Below are positions 1-11,162 of a stretch of 64,000 bases of DNA, one piece after another. The position numbers were made by a program, and so were the translations under genes. The notes below the pieces were generated by a model. It did no database searches. It saw only the letters and a program-made list of their open reading frames with translations, and was not told the origin of the DNA. The stretch spans positions 144,649,296-144,713,295 of the forward strand of contig CM041776.1 of NCBI GenBank assembly GCA_023374045.1, given 5' to 3'. Position 1 is the first letter of the stretch. Every line of letters starts with the position of its first letter. Source of the DNA: Limonium bicolor. Taxonomy: Eukaryota > Streptophyta > Magnoliopsida > Caryophyllales > Plumbaginaceae.

Positions 1-515
1 TACACGCTGGAGCGTTTTTCGTTTTTTAATAGCAAACGCTCGTTTATTCACCCGGTTTAGCACTATTCACTAACCGGGACCGTTTTCCGGAATTTTCTCA
101 TTCCTTTAATTTTAATGGTTATTATACTCCCATTAATGTTTAATTATTACTACAAAATCAACTATTATTTTTTTCGGGGTCGTTTAACTGTTTAAAGTCA
201 CGTTTTCGGGTTTTCTCGAAAGACGCGCTTTAAGACTCCGTTAGCGTTTAAACGCATTGTTCAAATCCGTTTTCTTCCGGAATTTTTCTCACATGTTCTT
301 AATATGTAATTAAGGTAATAAAACATATTTATAACCCTAATAAGGTTATGTACCTCCTAAAATAATTAAATACGCGTTTTCACGTTTTGTGACTTTTACG
401 CATTTTCTTTTTCTTTTTGGTTTTCATTTCTTCACTAATGATCTTAAGGACTTAATTAGCCTTAGAAAATTATAATTACATAATTAATTAACACATTAAG
501 GTTTGGGGTATTTCA
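1..515 (-). mobile_element. LTR fragment, minus strand (5' end of an LTR)
   Basis: Read on the minus strand, the piece starts at 515 with TGAAATACCCCAAACC, the same LTR start seen in the B and B' families at 42224 and 7725. It continues leftward out of the window. It is AT-rich and has no coding capacity. No polypurine tract precedes it on the minus strand, so it is probably a 5' or solo LTR, or a truncated copy. The family assignment rests on the terminal motif only. Confidence 0.5.
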
Positions 516-1261
516 GTCATAGTGCCCTTTGTTGAAAGACCGGTGTGCCTGAGGATTTGTGGAAGGACTAAAATGGATTAAAATTTGTGGTGGTATCTTC
601 TTGATTGTTTTATATCTTGTATTTTGGTATGGTTATGATGTGGTATGACTTAGTTGTGTGTTACTACACATATTAAAGTGTTAAATAAAGATAAAATGAA
701 TTTTATAGGTGGTGACGAGAATTACTCAGTTTTTCTGACTTTATCTGTGACCCCTTTCTCTGTGTATGGTTTTATGGTTGCAGGATGAATTTATTTGGAT
801 GGCTAAGTGGGAGGGTGACGCTTCGACCTTTAGATACTTTATCGACGTATACTTAGTAAACAATGTGGGCTTAGTCATAGAGTCAAGGTAGTTATAACAA
901 GGAAGCTTATCTTACAGACTCTAATTTACCAACCAGCTACAAGGCAAGCTAGGATAAGGACCATGACGGTGGAGCAAGTGAAGAGATGTTTTGCTTATTT
1001 TCAGTAGTACTTAAGTTATCATTTTTTTTAAACAGTAGAACTTTTGTGTAAAACAGTTACTTTAGTGGGAAGATAAGATAAGGAGTGTAATCATTTTTGG
1101 ATAGGGGTGGTATAGATTCTTTTAGCCTTAGCATCCACAGTAGGTGTGTGGATGTGGTGGTAACACCCAGGAGAAGGAAAAATATTGTAAAGTCTTCCGC
1201 TGTGATAATTATACACTTATATAAGATGGTTAGTTTTCCTTAGTAAAGTGTGGGCGTTACA
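516..1261 (+). mobile_element. Probable LTR 3' end, plus strand; otherwise unassigned
   Basis: The segment ends in GGGCGTTACA at 1261, directly against a reverse-transcriptase fragment. About 65 bp upstream lies CTTCCGCTGTGATAATT. That motif corresponds to the 'TTCCGCTGC' box found just before the GTTACA end of the other LTRs here (reverse complement near 1740, 3700 and 56910). The part from 516 to about 1100 holds no recognisable gene. A short stretch after a TTGCAG at 778-783 is open for a few dozen codons and then breaks. Confidence 0.35.
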
Positions 1262-1677
1262 GCCATTCCTTCACAGCTTCGATCTTTGAGGGATCCACTG
1301 CTATACCTTCACTTGAGATAATATGGCCCAAGAAAGCCACTTCTTTCAACCAAAAATCACATTTAGACAGCTTTGCATATAACTTATGTTCTTGTAGTAA
1401 TTCTAACACCTTTCTTAAATGCTCAGCATGATCTTCCTGGTTATGGAAGTAAATCAAGATATCATCAATAAACACCACATCAAACCTATCCAAATATTGA
1501 CTGAAGACTCGGTTCATCAGATCCATAAACACCGCAGGAGCATTAGTTAGGCCAAATGGCATTACCGTAAAATCTTAATGGTCGTACCTCGTTCGTAACG
1601 CTGTCTTTGGAATATCCTGCTCAGCTACCCTTATCTGGTGGTAGCCTGACCTTAAATCAATTTTGAAGGACACACTA
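1262..1677 (-). pseudogene. Ty3/gypsy reverse transcriptase fragment
   Basis: On the minus strand the segment encodes the RT palm: a [11 protein letters not shown] block, then MPFGLTNAP, the catalytic FIDDIL motif, and the FLGH block that normally leads into RNase H. A stop codon replaces the Tyr that usually follows 'RYDH' near 1580. Both ends are cut by other elements, an LTR end at 1261 and LTR F at 1678. Only about 140 of the roughly 400 RT residues remain. The LRSGYHQI and MPFGLTNAP motifs are typical of plant chromoviruses. It is an inactive relic. Confidence 0.85.
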
Positions 1678-3633
1678 TGTAACACCCCTACCGGTAATCC
1701 AGTCATTATCTCCTAACCGGTCTCAATTACCAACAACAATGCAGCGGAATTCAAACTACAACCGGGGGTGATATAATGCCGTTAGTCACCCTCATGACTA
1801 ACAAGGCCAAATCCAAACCAAACAAACAATACAATACAATATTGGTCTGATGGGTCATTACACCGAGTATACTAACCAATAATACATCCCAATTCCTTAA
1901 TCAAATCTCAATTCAATTACAAACCTCAAATCCATATTATACAATTACAATATCCATTCATTGCTATACCGAGTCTACTACAATTCCCAACTTATCAACA
2001 ACATAACGGTCTCACAATCCCACAATACAACAACACAATTACATAAACAACTACCCATCTTAAATAGCGACCCCGTCCTACTCTCGAACGGTTGACGGCT
2101 TCATTGTTCCTGTAAAATAAAAACAGCGCCCTAAAGGGCTCAGCAAAATTGGTGCATATGAAATTCGCATACCCCACGTACTAACGAGGGTACGCCGACT
2201 ATTTGGTCGAGAGCATGCGATTCGTTTTATTTCAATCAACATGCATACTACATACATTATATATGTACATTCACACAACACTTCACATTCAACCAAGGGG
2301 TACAAATACACTAACACAATAAGTTTGTTAGTTAGTGTTGCTTAATCTTAGGCCTTGAGGGTTTCTACCTCACTATGCCTTACTCAATTACTCATTACTT
2401 TACCCACTCTCTTGGGTACTCTTTCAAATTCTCTTACTCTCAACCTCAAGCAAGTTCTACAATACTCAACTCAAGTCACCACTCAACTCAATTTCTCAAG
2501 TCTCTCGAGTTTCACTCAATACTCGATACTCAAATTCTCAATTCAATTCTCAACCAATACTCAATACTCAAAGGCATCTTTTAAGTCTTAGCCACGACCT
2601 CCGGGTAGGGTCATACACAAGACCCACCACCGGGCTTACAAATACAAATGGAGCTATACAATTTGCTCCCCAGATTCTCAAATGTCCGCTTCTCTATCGG
2701 ACTACTCAAATTCCCAAAACTCCTCTCTCGAAGTCATATCACAATCACAAAGATTAGCCTAGAAGTATCTCTCTCGATATCCTCCATTAGCTTAGGGAAT
2801 TCTCAATGTCTAGTATCCTAAGGTTTAAGGTTTTATCCAACTTATCGAATACTCTCATGTTCCGGGACATTGTTTATATTAGTCGAATCCTCTCATTGGG
2901 GTTCGACTACCATTCTAAGGGGTTTGGTGATCCCTTACCATACTTTACTTTACTCAAGGTCATATTGTGAACAATTATCAATCCTCTAGATAGAGGTTAC
3001 TTATATACTTCCACGGTTATTTATTGTGTGGATTAAATCAATTCGATTCTCTAACCGTTATCGGGAGTTTACTACTCCCGTATACTTTCTCACATTCTAG
3101 TGAGTTCATAGGTCTATGTTACCGTTTCTTGGTTCGATAGTTTTAGTGTGTTTCCACGTTTCATTAATTCGCAACATGACTCTTTCTACGAGTCATGAAT
3201 CAAACAAGACTCAACTATGAGTCGAACTATAGCACACATTCTACACTCAAGCAATTCATCCATATTCTCACTTTTCATGAATTATACAAACTTTAATTTC
3301 AAAATATAATTCAACAACAACAATACAATACATGCACTCCAAGGTGCAAACAATCTGATTCGTGCTTTTATCTTGTTAGGTGATCACACAATCAAACAAG
3401 CACATAAATCAGAGTAACCAAGTTAGGATACAGGGCATGAGAAAATCATACCTTTCACCGGGGTTAACTTTACCGAGTGTTCTCACGTTCCTCGGTTCAC
3501 ACTTGTTCCTCGTGTCTTACTCTTGAACCACTGATTACATGTCAAATGGTTCTATTAATATTAAGGCGTTACGGTACGTACATAATTGCTACTCCCGTAC
3601 TAACCCCATTATCTTGTTATGTCGGTTTACTTA
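1678..3633 (-). mobile_element. LTR 'F' 3' portion, minus strand, interrupted by B'
   Basis: It begins TGTAACACCCCTACC, the reverse complement of the GGGGTGTTACA end shared by plant chromovirus LTRs here, and it interrupts the RT fragment at 1677. About 430 bp inside, on the minus strand, is the double-hairpin and splice-like module (2108-2145). In it the stem is GCCCT..AGGGC, followed by CGCTGTTTTTATTTTACAG. The fragment stops where element B' inserted at 3634 (candidate 5-bp target ACTTA at 3629-3633). The remainder of F is not in the window. It has no gene. Confidence 0.65.
2380..2580. repeat. Low-complexity ACTCAA-type tract inside LTR F
   Basis: About 200 bp are built almost only from variants of ACTCAA, TACTCAA and TTCTCAA with short spacers, so one strand is nearly free of G. 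Open frames across it (for example 2355-2591) are a by-product of this composition and are not annotated as genes. Confidence 0.6.
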
Positions 3634-3961
3634 TGTAACACCCCGTCCTAAGCCAATCGTGGTTATCGCAGACTTAACAACTTAATCACAAATGTCGCAG
3701 CAGAATAAACTTACACCAGGACCTTGCCACGGTCTTAACAACAGAATATACCGAACTTTAAATATTTACAAACGCTTATCCAAAAGTACACATACCAACC
3801 CAAACACCCACCCATCGAGTTTCTAGTATCTCAAACAACAACATAACCTCCATAAATCTTAATATCAACAGACGGGAGCACAGGCGCTACCCGTTCTCAA
3901 AATAAAAGCCCAACCTAAGTCTAACCGCCCCTACTCTCAGGGTGACTCCTCATGGGACGCT

Positions 3962-4015
3962 TACCTGCAAAATAAAAACAGCCCCCAAAGGGGGTCAGCA
4001 AGAATGCTGGTACGA
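3962..4015 (-). promoter_or_regulatory. Double hairpin with 3'-splice-like site in LTR B'
   Basis: On the minus strand there are two stem-loops in a row. The first has stem CAGCA/TGCTG with a TTCT loop; the second has stem CCCCC/GGGGG with a TTT loop. They are followed by GCTGTTTTTATTTTGCAG and then GTAAGC. The same order occurs in LTRs B, C, D and F with different stem sequences. The pyrimidine tract with CAG|G looks like a plant 3' splice site. That role is inferred. Confidence 0.5.
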
Positions 4016-5167
4016 TCCCCTCGTGGCCCCCAAGCTAACGGGGCTACGATGACTATTTGTCGATGGCATGGAGATTGATTAGATACACAACGTAAATAGG
4101 AAATGTAATAAAACAACAATCCACAAATGAACAATAACAGTCCAACACAATACATGGCTTTGAAGCCTCCCTTAGGTAAATGAGTTAGATTTTAACCCCC
4201 TAGGTCCACATTCCTCTTATTCTCATATTGCCAACCGTTCTCCTATTAGACTGGTAAACCCTTAGTTTGTTGCTTATTTTTATAGGGCTTGGTTAACCCT
4301 AGCCAGCAGCAGTACACTTACCAGCAATAAGCAACCTTTCTTAATTTGTTGGGGATGTAGGCTAGATCCCCCCACACCATCCTTAATGTGCCTCCCACCT
4401 CAAACAGTAGTCCGGGTGGTCGAGTCGATTTGTTGACTCTATGCGATGAGTCCGAGGACAAGTCTAGTTTGGAAGTCGGATCTAATTCAGACACCGACCT
4501 CCCCCAATACACATGTGCCGGTACCATTCCGGATTCCTCACTCCCACCCCAGGTTACGGTTAGTGAAAGTCTTACAATTCATGTGCTAGTTAAGCCTTAA
4601 CGGGTATTAACCAACAGTCACCAAAATATAGTTCCTCTTCTCAATTCAACAAATACCAAACTTAGTTAGTAGCTAGTCTCACGTCTCGTGGGTTAGTGTA
4701 AAGAAAACACACACACACACAATGAGAGCAATAAAAACTAGTTGCATGCTTTATCTTGTTTTAGTTATGGCAAATAATCAGATAGCACACAAGCCGAGGG
4801 ACACCTCTTTAGCAAGCAGGTCACAAGAAAGACTGTACCGTGCACCGTCGGCGATTGTTTGATTAGCCTCCTTCCAAGTCCCAATTGACAAGTCCTAAAA
4901 CATTCATTCAGTTTTAGGTTATTATTTAGCTCCACTTAACACAATTTACTTAACCTTCCTAGACACCAATATTTACCGCTTGTTATTCACTAAGTCCTTA
5001 TGGATCTTAACTCAAACTCTTAAGTGCATCGGTTCTCATTATCTTTTATATTTGTTCACCCACTTAGTAGCCATTACACCCTCCAAACATGTCCTTAATA
5101 ACTTTATAACATCAATACCTAACATTCCCCACCATTTCCTAACATTTTCCAAGCTTAAACATCATTT

Positions 5168-5430
5168 TTAGGGTGGTCCGGGACTTGGTCCTTACCTTAA
5201 GTCCCGGACCATACTTGGTTCAATCTCTCGGGTGAATTTTGACATTGGTCTGGGTCCTTGTATAGACCTTAAGTCCCGGACCATGTGTTTGTGTTACTCC
5301 CGGGTTGGTTTAATAGGGTGGTCCGGGACTTTATGCAAGACTCAAGTCCCGGACCAATATGCAGAAGCAATTCTCGGCTTTTATTTTAGGGTGGTCCGGG
5401 ACTTTACCCTGGACCTAAGTCCCGGACCAG
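5168..5430. repeat. Tandem quasi-palindrome array in LTR B' (about 73-bp period)
   Basis: Four units start near 5173, 5246, 5318 and 5391. Each is an inverted repeat of the type GGTCCGGGACTT ... AAGTCCCGGACC around a variable loop of about 10-15 bp. Units are GC-rich while the surrounding LTR is AT-rich. The array lies 2.3-2.6 kb from the LTR start, the same relative place as the array in LTR B, whose stem sequence differs. Confidence 0.75.
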
Positions 5431-7730
5431 CTACAGATTTTTGCCATTTGCATTATTCTAAGTGTGGTTGCACTTGCTCTCCTCATCCACGCTTTACCCA
5501 AAGTTCATACATGATCGTAGGAATATTCTAACACCATAACAACTTCCCAAACTTGCCTAATTCCTTATCTAAACTTGTTACCCAATTTCTCACATAATCT
5601 CTTAACACTTGTAATATTTTCCTTGGGTTTTCTAAGTGGTATATCATACCTACAACTCAAACTAACCAAAATGTTATCTCACAACCATTACTACCACTAC
5701 TAAGCATTATTGCTCCACAACACCTCCACTACATAAACTCCTTCTATTTTCCTCAAGCTTACACCTAGATTCTCTCAAGGTATTATTTATCCTTTGCTTA
5801 CCAAAACTTGCGCAAGACTTAACCACACTTCCACCAAAACCCTAGAGCATCAAACTCACTCATTTAAACACTCTAGTTCACTTTCTTTCACCAAATCAAG
5901 CCCCAAGAGTTCCTAGTACCTTCTAGGTCATCAAACTTCATTTATAAATCTTAAACTCCTTGTTTCTTCACTAAATTTTGACATAGGTTCTTTAGTATAT
6001 TTCTACATCCAAACACTTGGTTTTTACCATTCAACAATCTTTAACACCCAAAATTCTTTCCACACATTCTTAACACTCAATTACACCAAAACTACACCAC
6101 ATCATCATATAGTGCATAAACTTAGAATGCTTGACACTTAGGCCCTTAAATGACATAAAGCTTACCCACTGAATTTCCACATATATTAGCCTTTGACCTA
6201 CAAATACACACAACAAGGCTCCCATTGAAATATAAATGCTCTTGTAGTTCACCTTTTATTGTCTAACTATCTCATTTCCCATTTGCTATTTAATCAAAAG
6301 TTCTTGAATATCATCATTGTTTTTCCTAGGTTATATAGCCCTTTCTCCTAATGCAAACTCTAAGCTAAGCTTACCATATCTCTAGATCCCATTCCCTTAA
6401 ACAATAAAACACCTTAAGGTAAGACATTTACCTTGTTCTTTTACAAGCTTCACAAACTTTCTCACTTAGGCTTTTCCTTGCACAATCTCGGTCACCAACC
6501 AAATTCTCCATGCCAATGTTCTAATAAATATTCAATGACTCTAATGAGTGCTAGATAATACACTAACCATAAGGAACAAACCCTAGGTTAAAAAATGTGT
6601 TTTAAGGTATAAAAATGAATATTTTACCTTGAAGTCTTAAGGTAGGCTTGGATATGAATCAATAAGGACCTCCTCTAGCCCTTGGAGTGTAGAAAACAAG
6701 CTAGAACAAGGCATAAAAATGAAGCCGCATGAGTATAAATTTTCGGTAATGGAGAAGAAATGGTGGAAACCTAATTTTTCTTACATATTCTTTACCTTAA
6801 GAGAATGGAGAAGCTAATGGACTCCTCAAGATTGTTTTTCCTCCTCTAATTGGCTTGGCACCAAAATGAAGCTCTTGGAGATTTGAAAGGATAGAAAGAA
6901 AGAGCTTGAGCTAACTAAGAGGAATATGTAATTAGTTTTGATTTTGGAGCAAAGGTGAGTGTTTGGCAAGCAAATGAAGATGGAGCTAGCATGGAGTTGT
7001 CTTCTAGGTGAATGAAGAAGAGAGGGAGTAGAATAAATTGGTGGGAAGAAGAAAGAATGAAGAAAGGAGGAGAGAGGGAAGTTAAAAGCTAGATTTTGTT
7101 TTATAAAGGTAAATAGTACTATTACCTTATCTCTTCTTTTCCTTTAGTTATTTGATCATGTGGTGAGTCACCACCTTAAAAACCGGCCACCCCCTTTAAT
7201 TAAGGCTAGTCATGGTCTTGTTTGACCATTTAATTAAACTTAGTTGACTAAAGACTATACTAGGCACTATTTGGTTACCATTCACAAATTAGTGCACATA
7301 TTTGTGAAATTTTTGATTTCCCATTGATTTAGACTTCCTAATGTGATACTAAGTAGTACACAAGTTGATTAAGGAGTAATCATGGGCATTTAACCACTTA
7401 AAACCCCTCTCTAAGACAATTCTTCAAAAATGTGCTTTAAGAGTCCTTAAAGCACAACTTGTGTTTTAACTTGTATTTGAGCTTGGTTTTCTTTGGTAAT
7501 TAATTTAACATGACCATTAGGATGTTACTAAGGTCTAAGAATGATATTTGGGTGCTAACCCAAGTTACTCCAAGCTTAGAGCACATTTTTGCTTAAATTG
7601 CTCTTATGGTGTTTCCTTGTGTTTTCCTTGGTTTAAATTGTTTCCTAATGTTTCTAAGGAATTATTTATCCTTCTTATATCTTACTTTATCACTTAAACA
7701 CCATATCTAGGTTTGGGGTATTTCAATCTA

Positions 7731-7775
7731 CCCCCCCCCCCCCTTAAAAGAACTTTGTCCCCAAAGTTCACATGT
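7731..7775 (-). other. Polypurine tract of B' (minus strand), with a 13-bp homopolymer
   Basis: The plus strand shows 13 C in a row and then TTAAAAGAACTTTGTCCCC. Read on the minus strand this is a GGGGACAAAGTTCTTTTAAG box followed by a G run ending six bases before the LTR. That is the usual '..AAGTTCTTTTAAGGGGG' polypurine tract of these elements (compare 24158-24180 and 58930-58943). The G run is much longer than in the other copies. Confidence 0.75.
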
Positions 7776-8043
7776 GTACTTAATCATTCACGGTACCAAA
7801 TTACCTTAATCTTAATATCATATCTTATATTCACATTCACACATCTCAAGACTCAAAGGTCTGCCACAAGTACAATACACAAGTACTATACATATCTCAA
7901 ACTTACCACCAAAGTGTAATAACTTACACAACCATATCTTACACAAACCAAACAAACGACAAACATGTTCGTTCACTAACTCAAAAGCGAGGAAGCTCTA
8001 CCCCACTTAAAAAGGGGGACGCCCCGTACCCCATACAGACAAT

Positions 8044-8155
8044 CTAGTCGGTAAACAACAAAGGGTACTTCAATCTCATCTTATCCTCTAATTCCCACGT
8101 GGCCTCTTCGACATCCTGGTTAGACCAGAGAACCTTCACCAGTTGAAATAGTGTA
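8044..8155 (-). pseudogene. C-terminal chromodomain fragment of B' pol
   Basis: On the minus strand 36 codons read through the end of a chromodomain: LVKVLW, then the VEEATWE core, then a YPLLF tail and a TAG stop (8044-8046). The pattern L-V-K-V-x-W ... E-E-A-T-W-E is diagnostic of the chromodomain after the integrase of Ty3/gypsy chromoviruses. The same block ends the pol of element A (24052-24137 and 39112-39198). Everything upstream in the element is missing, because at 8156 the sequence changes abruptly to unrelated DNA. Confidence 0.8.
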
Positions 8156-9093
8156 GAACTTGTATTCGGACAACAGTTGCAAAGAGAGTGCCTACCGATG
8201 TATTGATGAAAGCGTGTCTTCTTACATAGCTTGTGATTCTTATTTATAGGCCCCCCTATAGAGTATAACCATTTCTGTGGGCCTACACTATTGTAGAATA
8301 TTCTTCAATATACAAGGTTTTCCTATAATTTATTCCCTTTACTAAATAATTACTTCCAGACTACCGGAGAGGGCCTTGCTTCACTTTACCGGTGGGGAAA
8401 ACCATATGACTCAACGTTCTTCCACAGTCTGTTTAAAAAATGGCTCTCCGGACGCGAGAACCCGATCTTAGGACCGGTAGGAGGCTCTTTTGTTGCCTCC
8501 GCTGGTGGCATGTATCCTTCGCTAGCAACTTGGTTACTATGCGTGGTGGAACCCCACTTCATCAGTCCCATGAGATTTTTCCTCGTTCTTCGAGGAAAGA
8601 TCTCTCTTTCCGGTAACTCTTTGCATTTTCAGTTCTGCTCCCCCTAGTCCCACAAGACTTTTTTTTGAAAAAAGATTTAAAAGGAAAAAGTCTTTGATCT
8701 TGCTTTTAAATTCCACTTTTGCTGAGAGCCCACCGGTATTTGTCTGGTGTTTTGTTTCAACCACTGCCACCTTGTTTCTGAATGTGCCCTTCGTCCCTTT
8801 TCCTCCAGTCCCACGAGATCCACTTTTTCCAGTAGGCTTTTTCGACTTTTATTCCGGTTATTTTTTTGTTATTTCCCACCATTTTTATCCGTTTTTTTAA
8901 TTTCTACCATTGGTGACGTTCCGGTAGCGTGTGCCCTCTAGTCGCTGTCTCCTCGTCTTTTGAGATTTCCCCTTTCCCTGACACAGCTACAATGATAGGT
9001 CTTGATTACTTAGATTGGACGCACTTCTCCCCCTTCCTCGCTTATTTATAGCGATCGGTTTCCCTTCTTTTCTCTTTCTTACTTTCCCATCCT
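8156..9093. other. Uncharacterised non-coding stretch upstream of the transposon-type gene
   Basis: No convincing coding sequence. Two TATTTATAG stretches (about 8241 and 9047) could be TATA-like elements in either direction. The junction at 8155/8156 begins TGTATTCGGACAAC and looks like an element boundary, but I cannot identify a partner terminus. Pyrimidine-rich tracts near 9060-9130 resemble a 5' leader for the gene that follows. Confidence 0.3.
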
Positions 9094-11162
9094 TTGCTTT
9101 CCGCTCTTGCGCTTTCTTTCTCTCGTGCGCTTTTCCCTTCTTGCCTGAATTTTTGTTTTCCTCTGCTTGTAATAGATTCTTTAAACCCAAACTCTTCTAT
9201 TCCAGCACCAGCGGGGTCGACACTTTTCGTTGACTGGGGGAACTGCGTTCTGGAAAATTCTGCTATCCCAACCGAAGATATTGGCGGGGACTACCCTCGC
9301 TTGGACACCGGTTCCAGTCTTTCTGTGAAAGACTTGAGGAAGCTTATGAAAGGCGTGCAAGTCCCACTGGGCTCAAAGATTTACGTGCCAGAGCCGACGG
9401 TGCACCCCTTTAACCGCTTTGGGGATGGTTTCGTGGTGTATCGGGAACATCTTCACCGTGGCTTGCGTTTTCCTCCGCACCCCTTTGTTCTTGGTTTTCT
9501 TTCACGCCGGCGATGTACCCTTGCTCACCTGAATCCCAATGCCCTAGGTTGTCTGCACGCCTTCCTTACCGTTTGTGCGAAGAACGGCATTACCCCCGAT
9601 GCGCGGGAGTTTGTGAACTTTTTCACAACCAGAGTGAACACAACTACCACGGAGGAGGACATATCCATCATGGCCACGCCCGGGTACTCTTTCTTCAAGC
9701 GTGTGAGCCTGGAGAGCGGCTGGTCCTCCAACTAGTTCATCTTTTACCCACCGAAGGGGACTTTTATCGGAGTTTCCCATATCGGAGACATAGTTAAGGG
9801 GCAGCTTGTCGCTCCGGTACCCTCTTCAGACAATACTTCTCCAATCGAAGACATACTCAAGAGGCTAAGCTCGTCGGCGCTCCATCCCATCACCTCCTTC
9901 CTCTCCAAAGGAAAACTGGACAAGACCCGGAGAAATATCGACCGTACGTATCTTTTCTGAGTGCCCTTTTTATTAACTTTCGGATATTTTTCTTATTTCC
10001 CTTTCGTACCGTAGCTTTTGTCCAATCAGGTGGAAAATTCTCCCTTCGGTACAACTGGGAGCTCGTTGACTACTGGGCCACCGAAGAGAAAAAAGGAGCT
10101 CTTCCTGCTCCTTCCGGTGGAAAAGCTCGGAGTCCTTCCGGTAGCAAAACTACCGGTGCTAAGAGAAAAGCCCCCGAGGGGCCCAAGAAAGTTGAACAAT
10201 AAAAAATTAAGTTAGTACGAAGGGAAGAGCATGTTACCGAAACTGGTTCCACCGGTCCCCTTGTTACTGTCCCTTCGAAAACAGGTACTCTCGTGTCCAC
10301 TCCTGCCTGCAGTCCGGGTGGAGTTAAAAAAGATGTGGATTTAACTCCCATATCATCCCTCTTCCCTGATCTGCATGGCTTTTTTTACGTAGATGAAGTT
10401 TAACTCAAAATATCGATTCCATTTTTCCACTGGTATACCTTTCCACAGCCTTTTTTCCTTTTGCTTTAACTTTGAATTTGTTTGATTACTTATGACTTCG
10501 TTTCCCGTAGCTGCTGCTCTCCCCTCTGTAGACCCTGAGCCTGAACGGGCACGACGACCCGTGCGCAGAGTTGTAATAAATGAAAGTGGTGTTTCGGAGG
10601 GGAGAAAAGCTCGTGAAATCCCCCCTAGCAAAGGCAAAGGTGTTGCGGAGGATAATGCGGAGAGTAGCTCTTCTTTGGAGTCGTCTGACGCTCCTTCCCA
10701 GGAGGTTTCCCAGTCTGGTGCTAGGAGCAAGCATGCAGGCGACAGATCTTCTCCTCCACCGTGAGCCGATCCTTCGTTCTGCGGTCCTTCTTCAAAACTG
10801 GACTGGGGCTATCACCATGGAAACCTAGTTCCTCGTCTTCCATACGTTCGAGGAATGGGGTATAAGACCCTCTGGTCCACTGCTGCGGAGGTGGCAAAAA
10901 ATGATAATGGCATCTTTGCCCCTGCTTCTCATCCAACTCCCTTGAAACAAAAACTCTAGGTTGGGTAGGGTAGCTCTGACGCCATCGTCTGTCACTCTAT
11001 TCCGAAGGGAGAGGCTTTTGACCGCCTCTGGAGTGCCTTTATTCAGGTTTGACTTTTTCATATATATTTACTTTCTACTACCTTTTGCTTTTGATTTTAA
11101 CACTTTTGTGTTTTTGGCCATGTCGATGGCCCAATGTGTTGAGACCCAGTCTCAATACTTTT
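9094..11162 (+). pseudogene. N-terminal part of a 'putative gypsy-type transposon' gene, split by element A
   Basis: The first exon (to about 9946) contains a conserved block around residues 95-180: a VYREHL..GLRFPPHPF stretch, then LNPNALGCLHAFL and a VCAKNGI..DAREFVNFF segment. I recognise this as the Transposase_28-type domain (putative gypsy type transposon domain) of plant repeat proteins. A TAG replaces an expected Trp codon at 9733. Likely introns are 9947-10010 (GTACGT..CCGTAG) and about 10387-10510 (GTAGAT..CCCGTAG). The exons after them encode low-complexity Ser/Pro/Lys-rich sequence with several stops. The frame is cut at 11162 in a Gln-rich stretch and resumes at 41453. The true start codon is uncertain. 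The molecular function of this family is not known to me. Confidence 0.6.

Larger units (their letters stand above)
3634..7725 (-). mobile_element. LTR of element B' (4.1 kb, minus strand, 3' LTR)
   Basis: The termini are TGTAACACCCC (3634) and GGGGTATTTCA (7725), so on the minus strand the LTR runs TGAAATACCCC...GGGGTGTTACA. It aligns by eye with the plus-strand LTR of element B (42224-46173) along its start, its leader and its 3' end. On the minus strand it has a TATA-like TTTATAAAA near 7100 and 5' splice-like sites (AAGGTAAA type) near 6795, 6627 and 6430. It also has a palindrome array (5168-5430) and a hairpin plus TTTTATTTTGCAGGTAAGC module at 3962-3997. A polypurine tract adjoins it at 7731, so it is the 3' LTR. 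Confidence 0.85.

Noticed and set aside
516..1100. A gene upstream of the first RT fragment
   Set aside because: Only short frames; a possible exon after TTGCAG near 783 runs into stops within a few dozen codons and matches nothing I recognise.
5168..5430. CRISPR-like regularly spaced repeats (here and at 12105, 44480, 55950)
   Set aside because: Periods of about 40-73 bp with diverged palindromic units inside plant LTRs, no unique spacers of constant length and no cas genes. These are LTR tandem repeats.
8537..9190. Short open frames on both strands between 8386 and 9233
   Set aside because: Biased composition (Phe/Ser/Pro-rich on one strand, Lys/Glu-rich on the other), overlapping and short; a pyrimidine-rich leader explains them.
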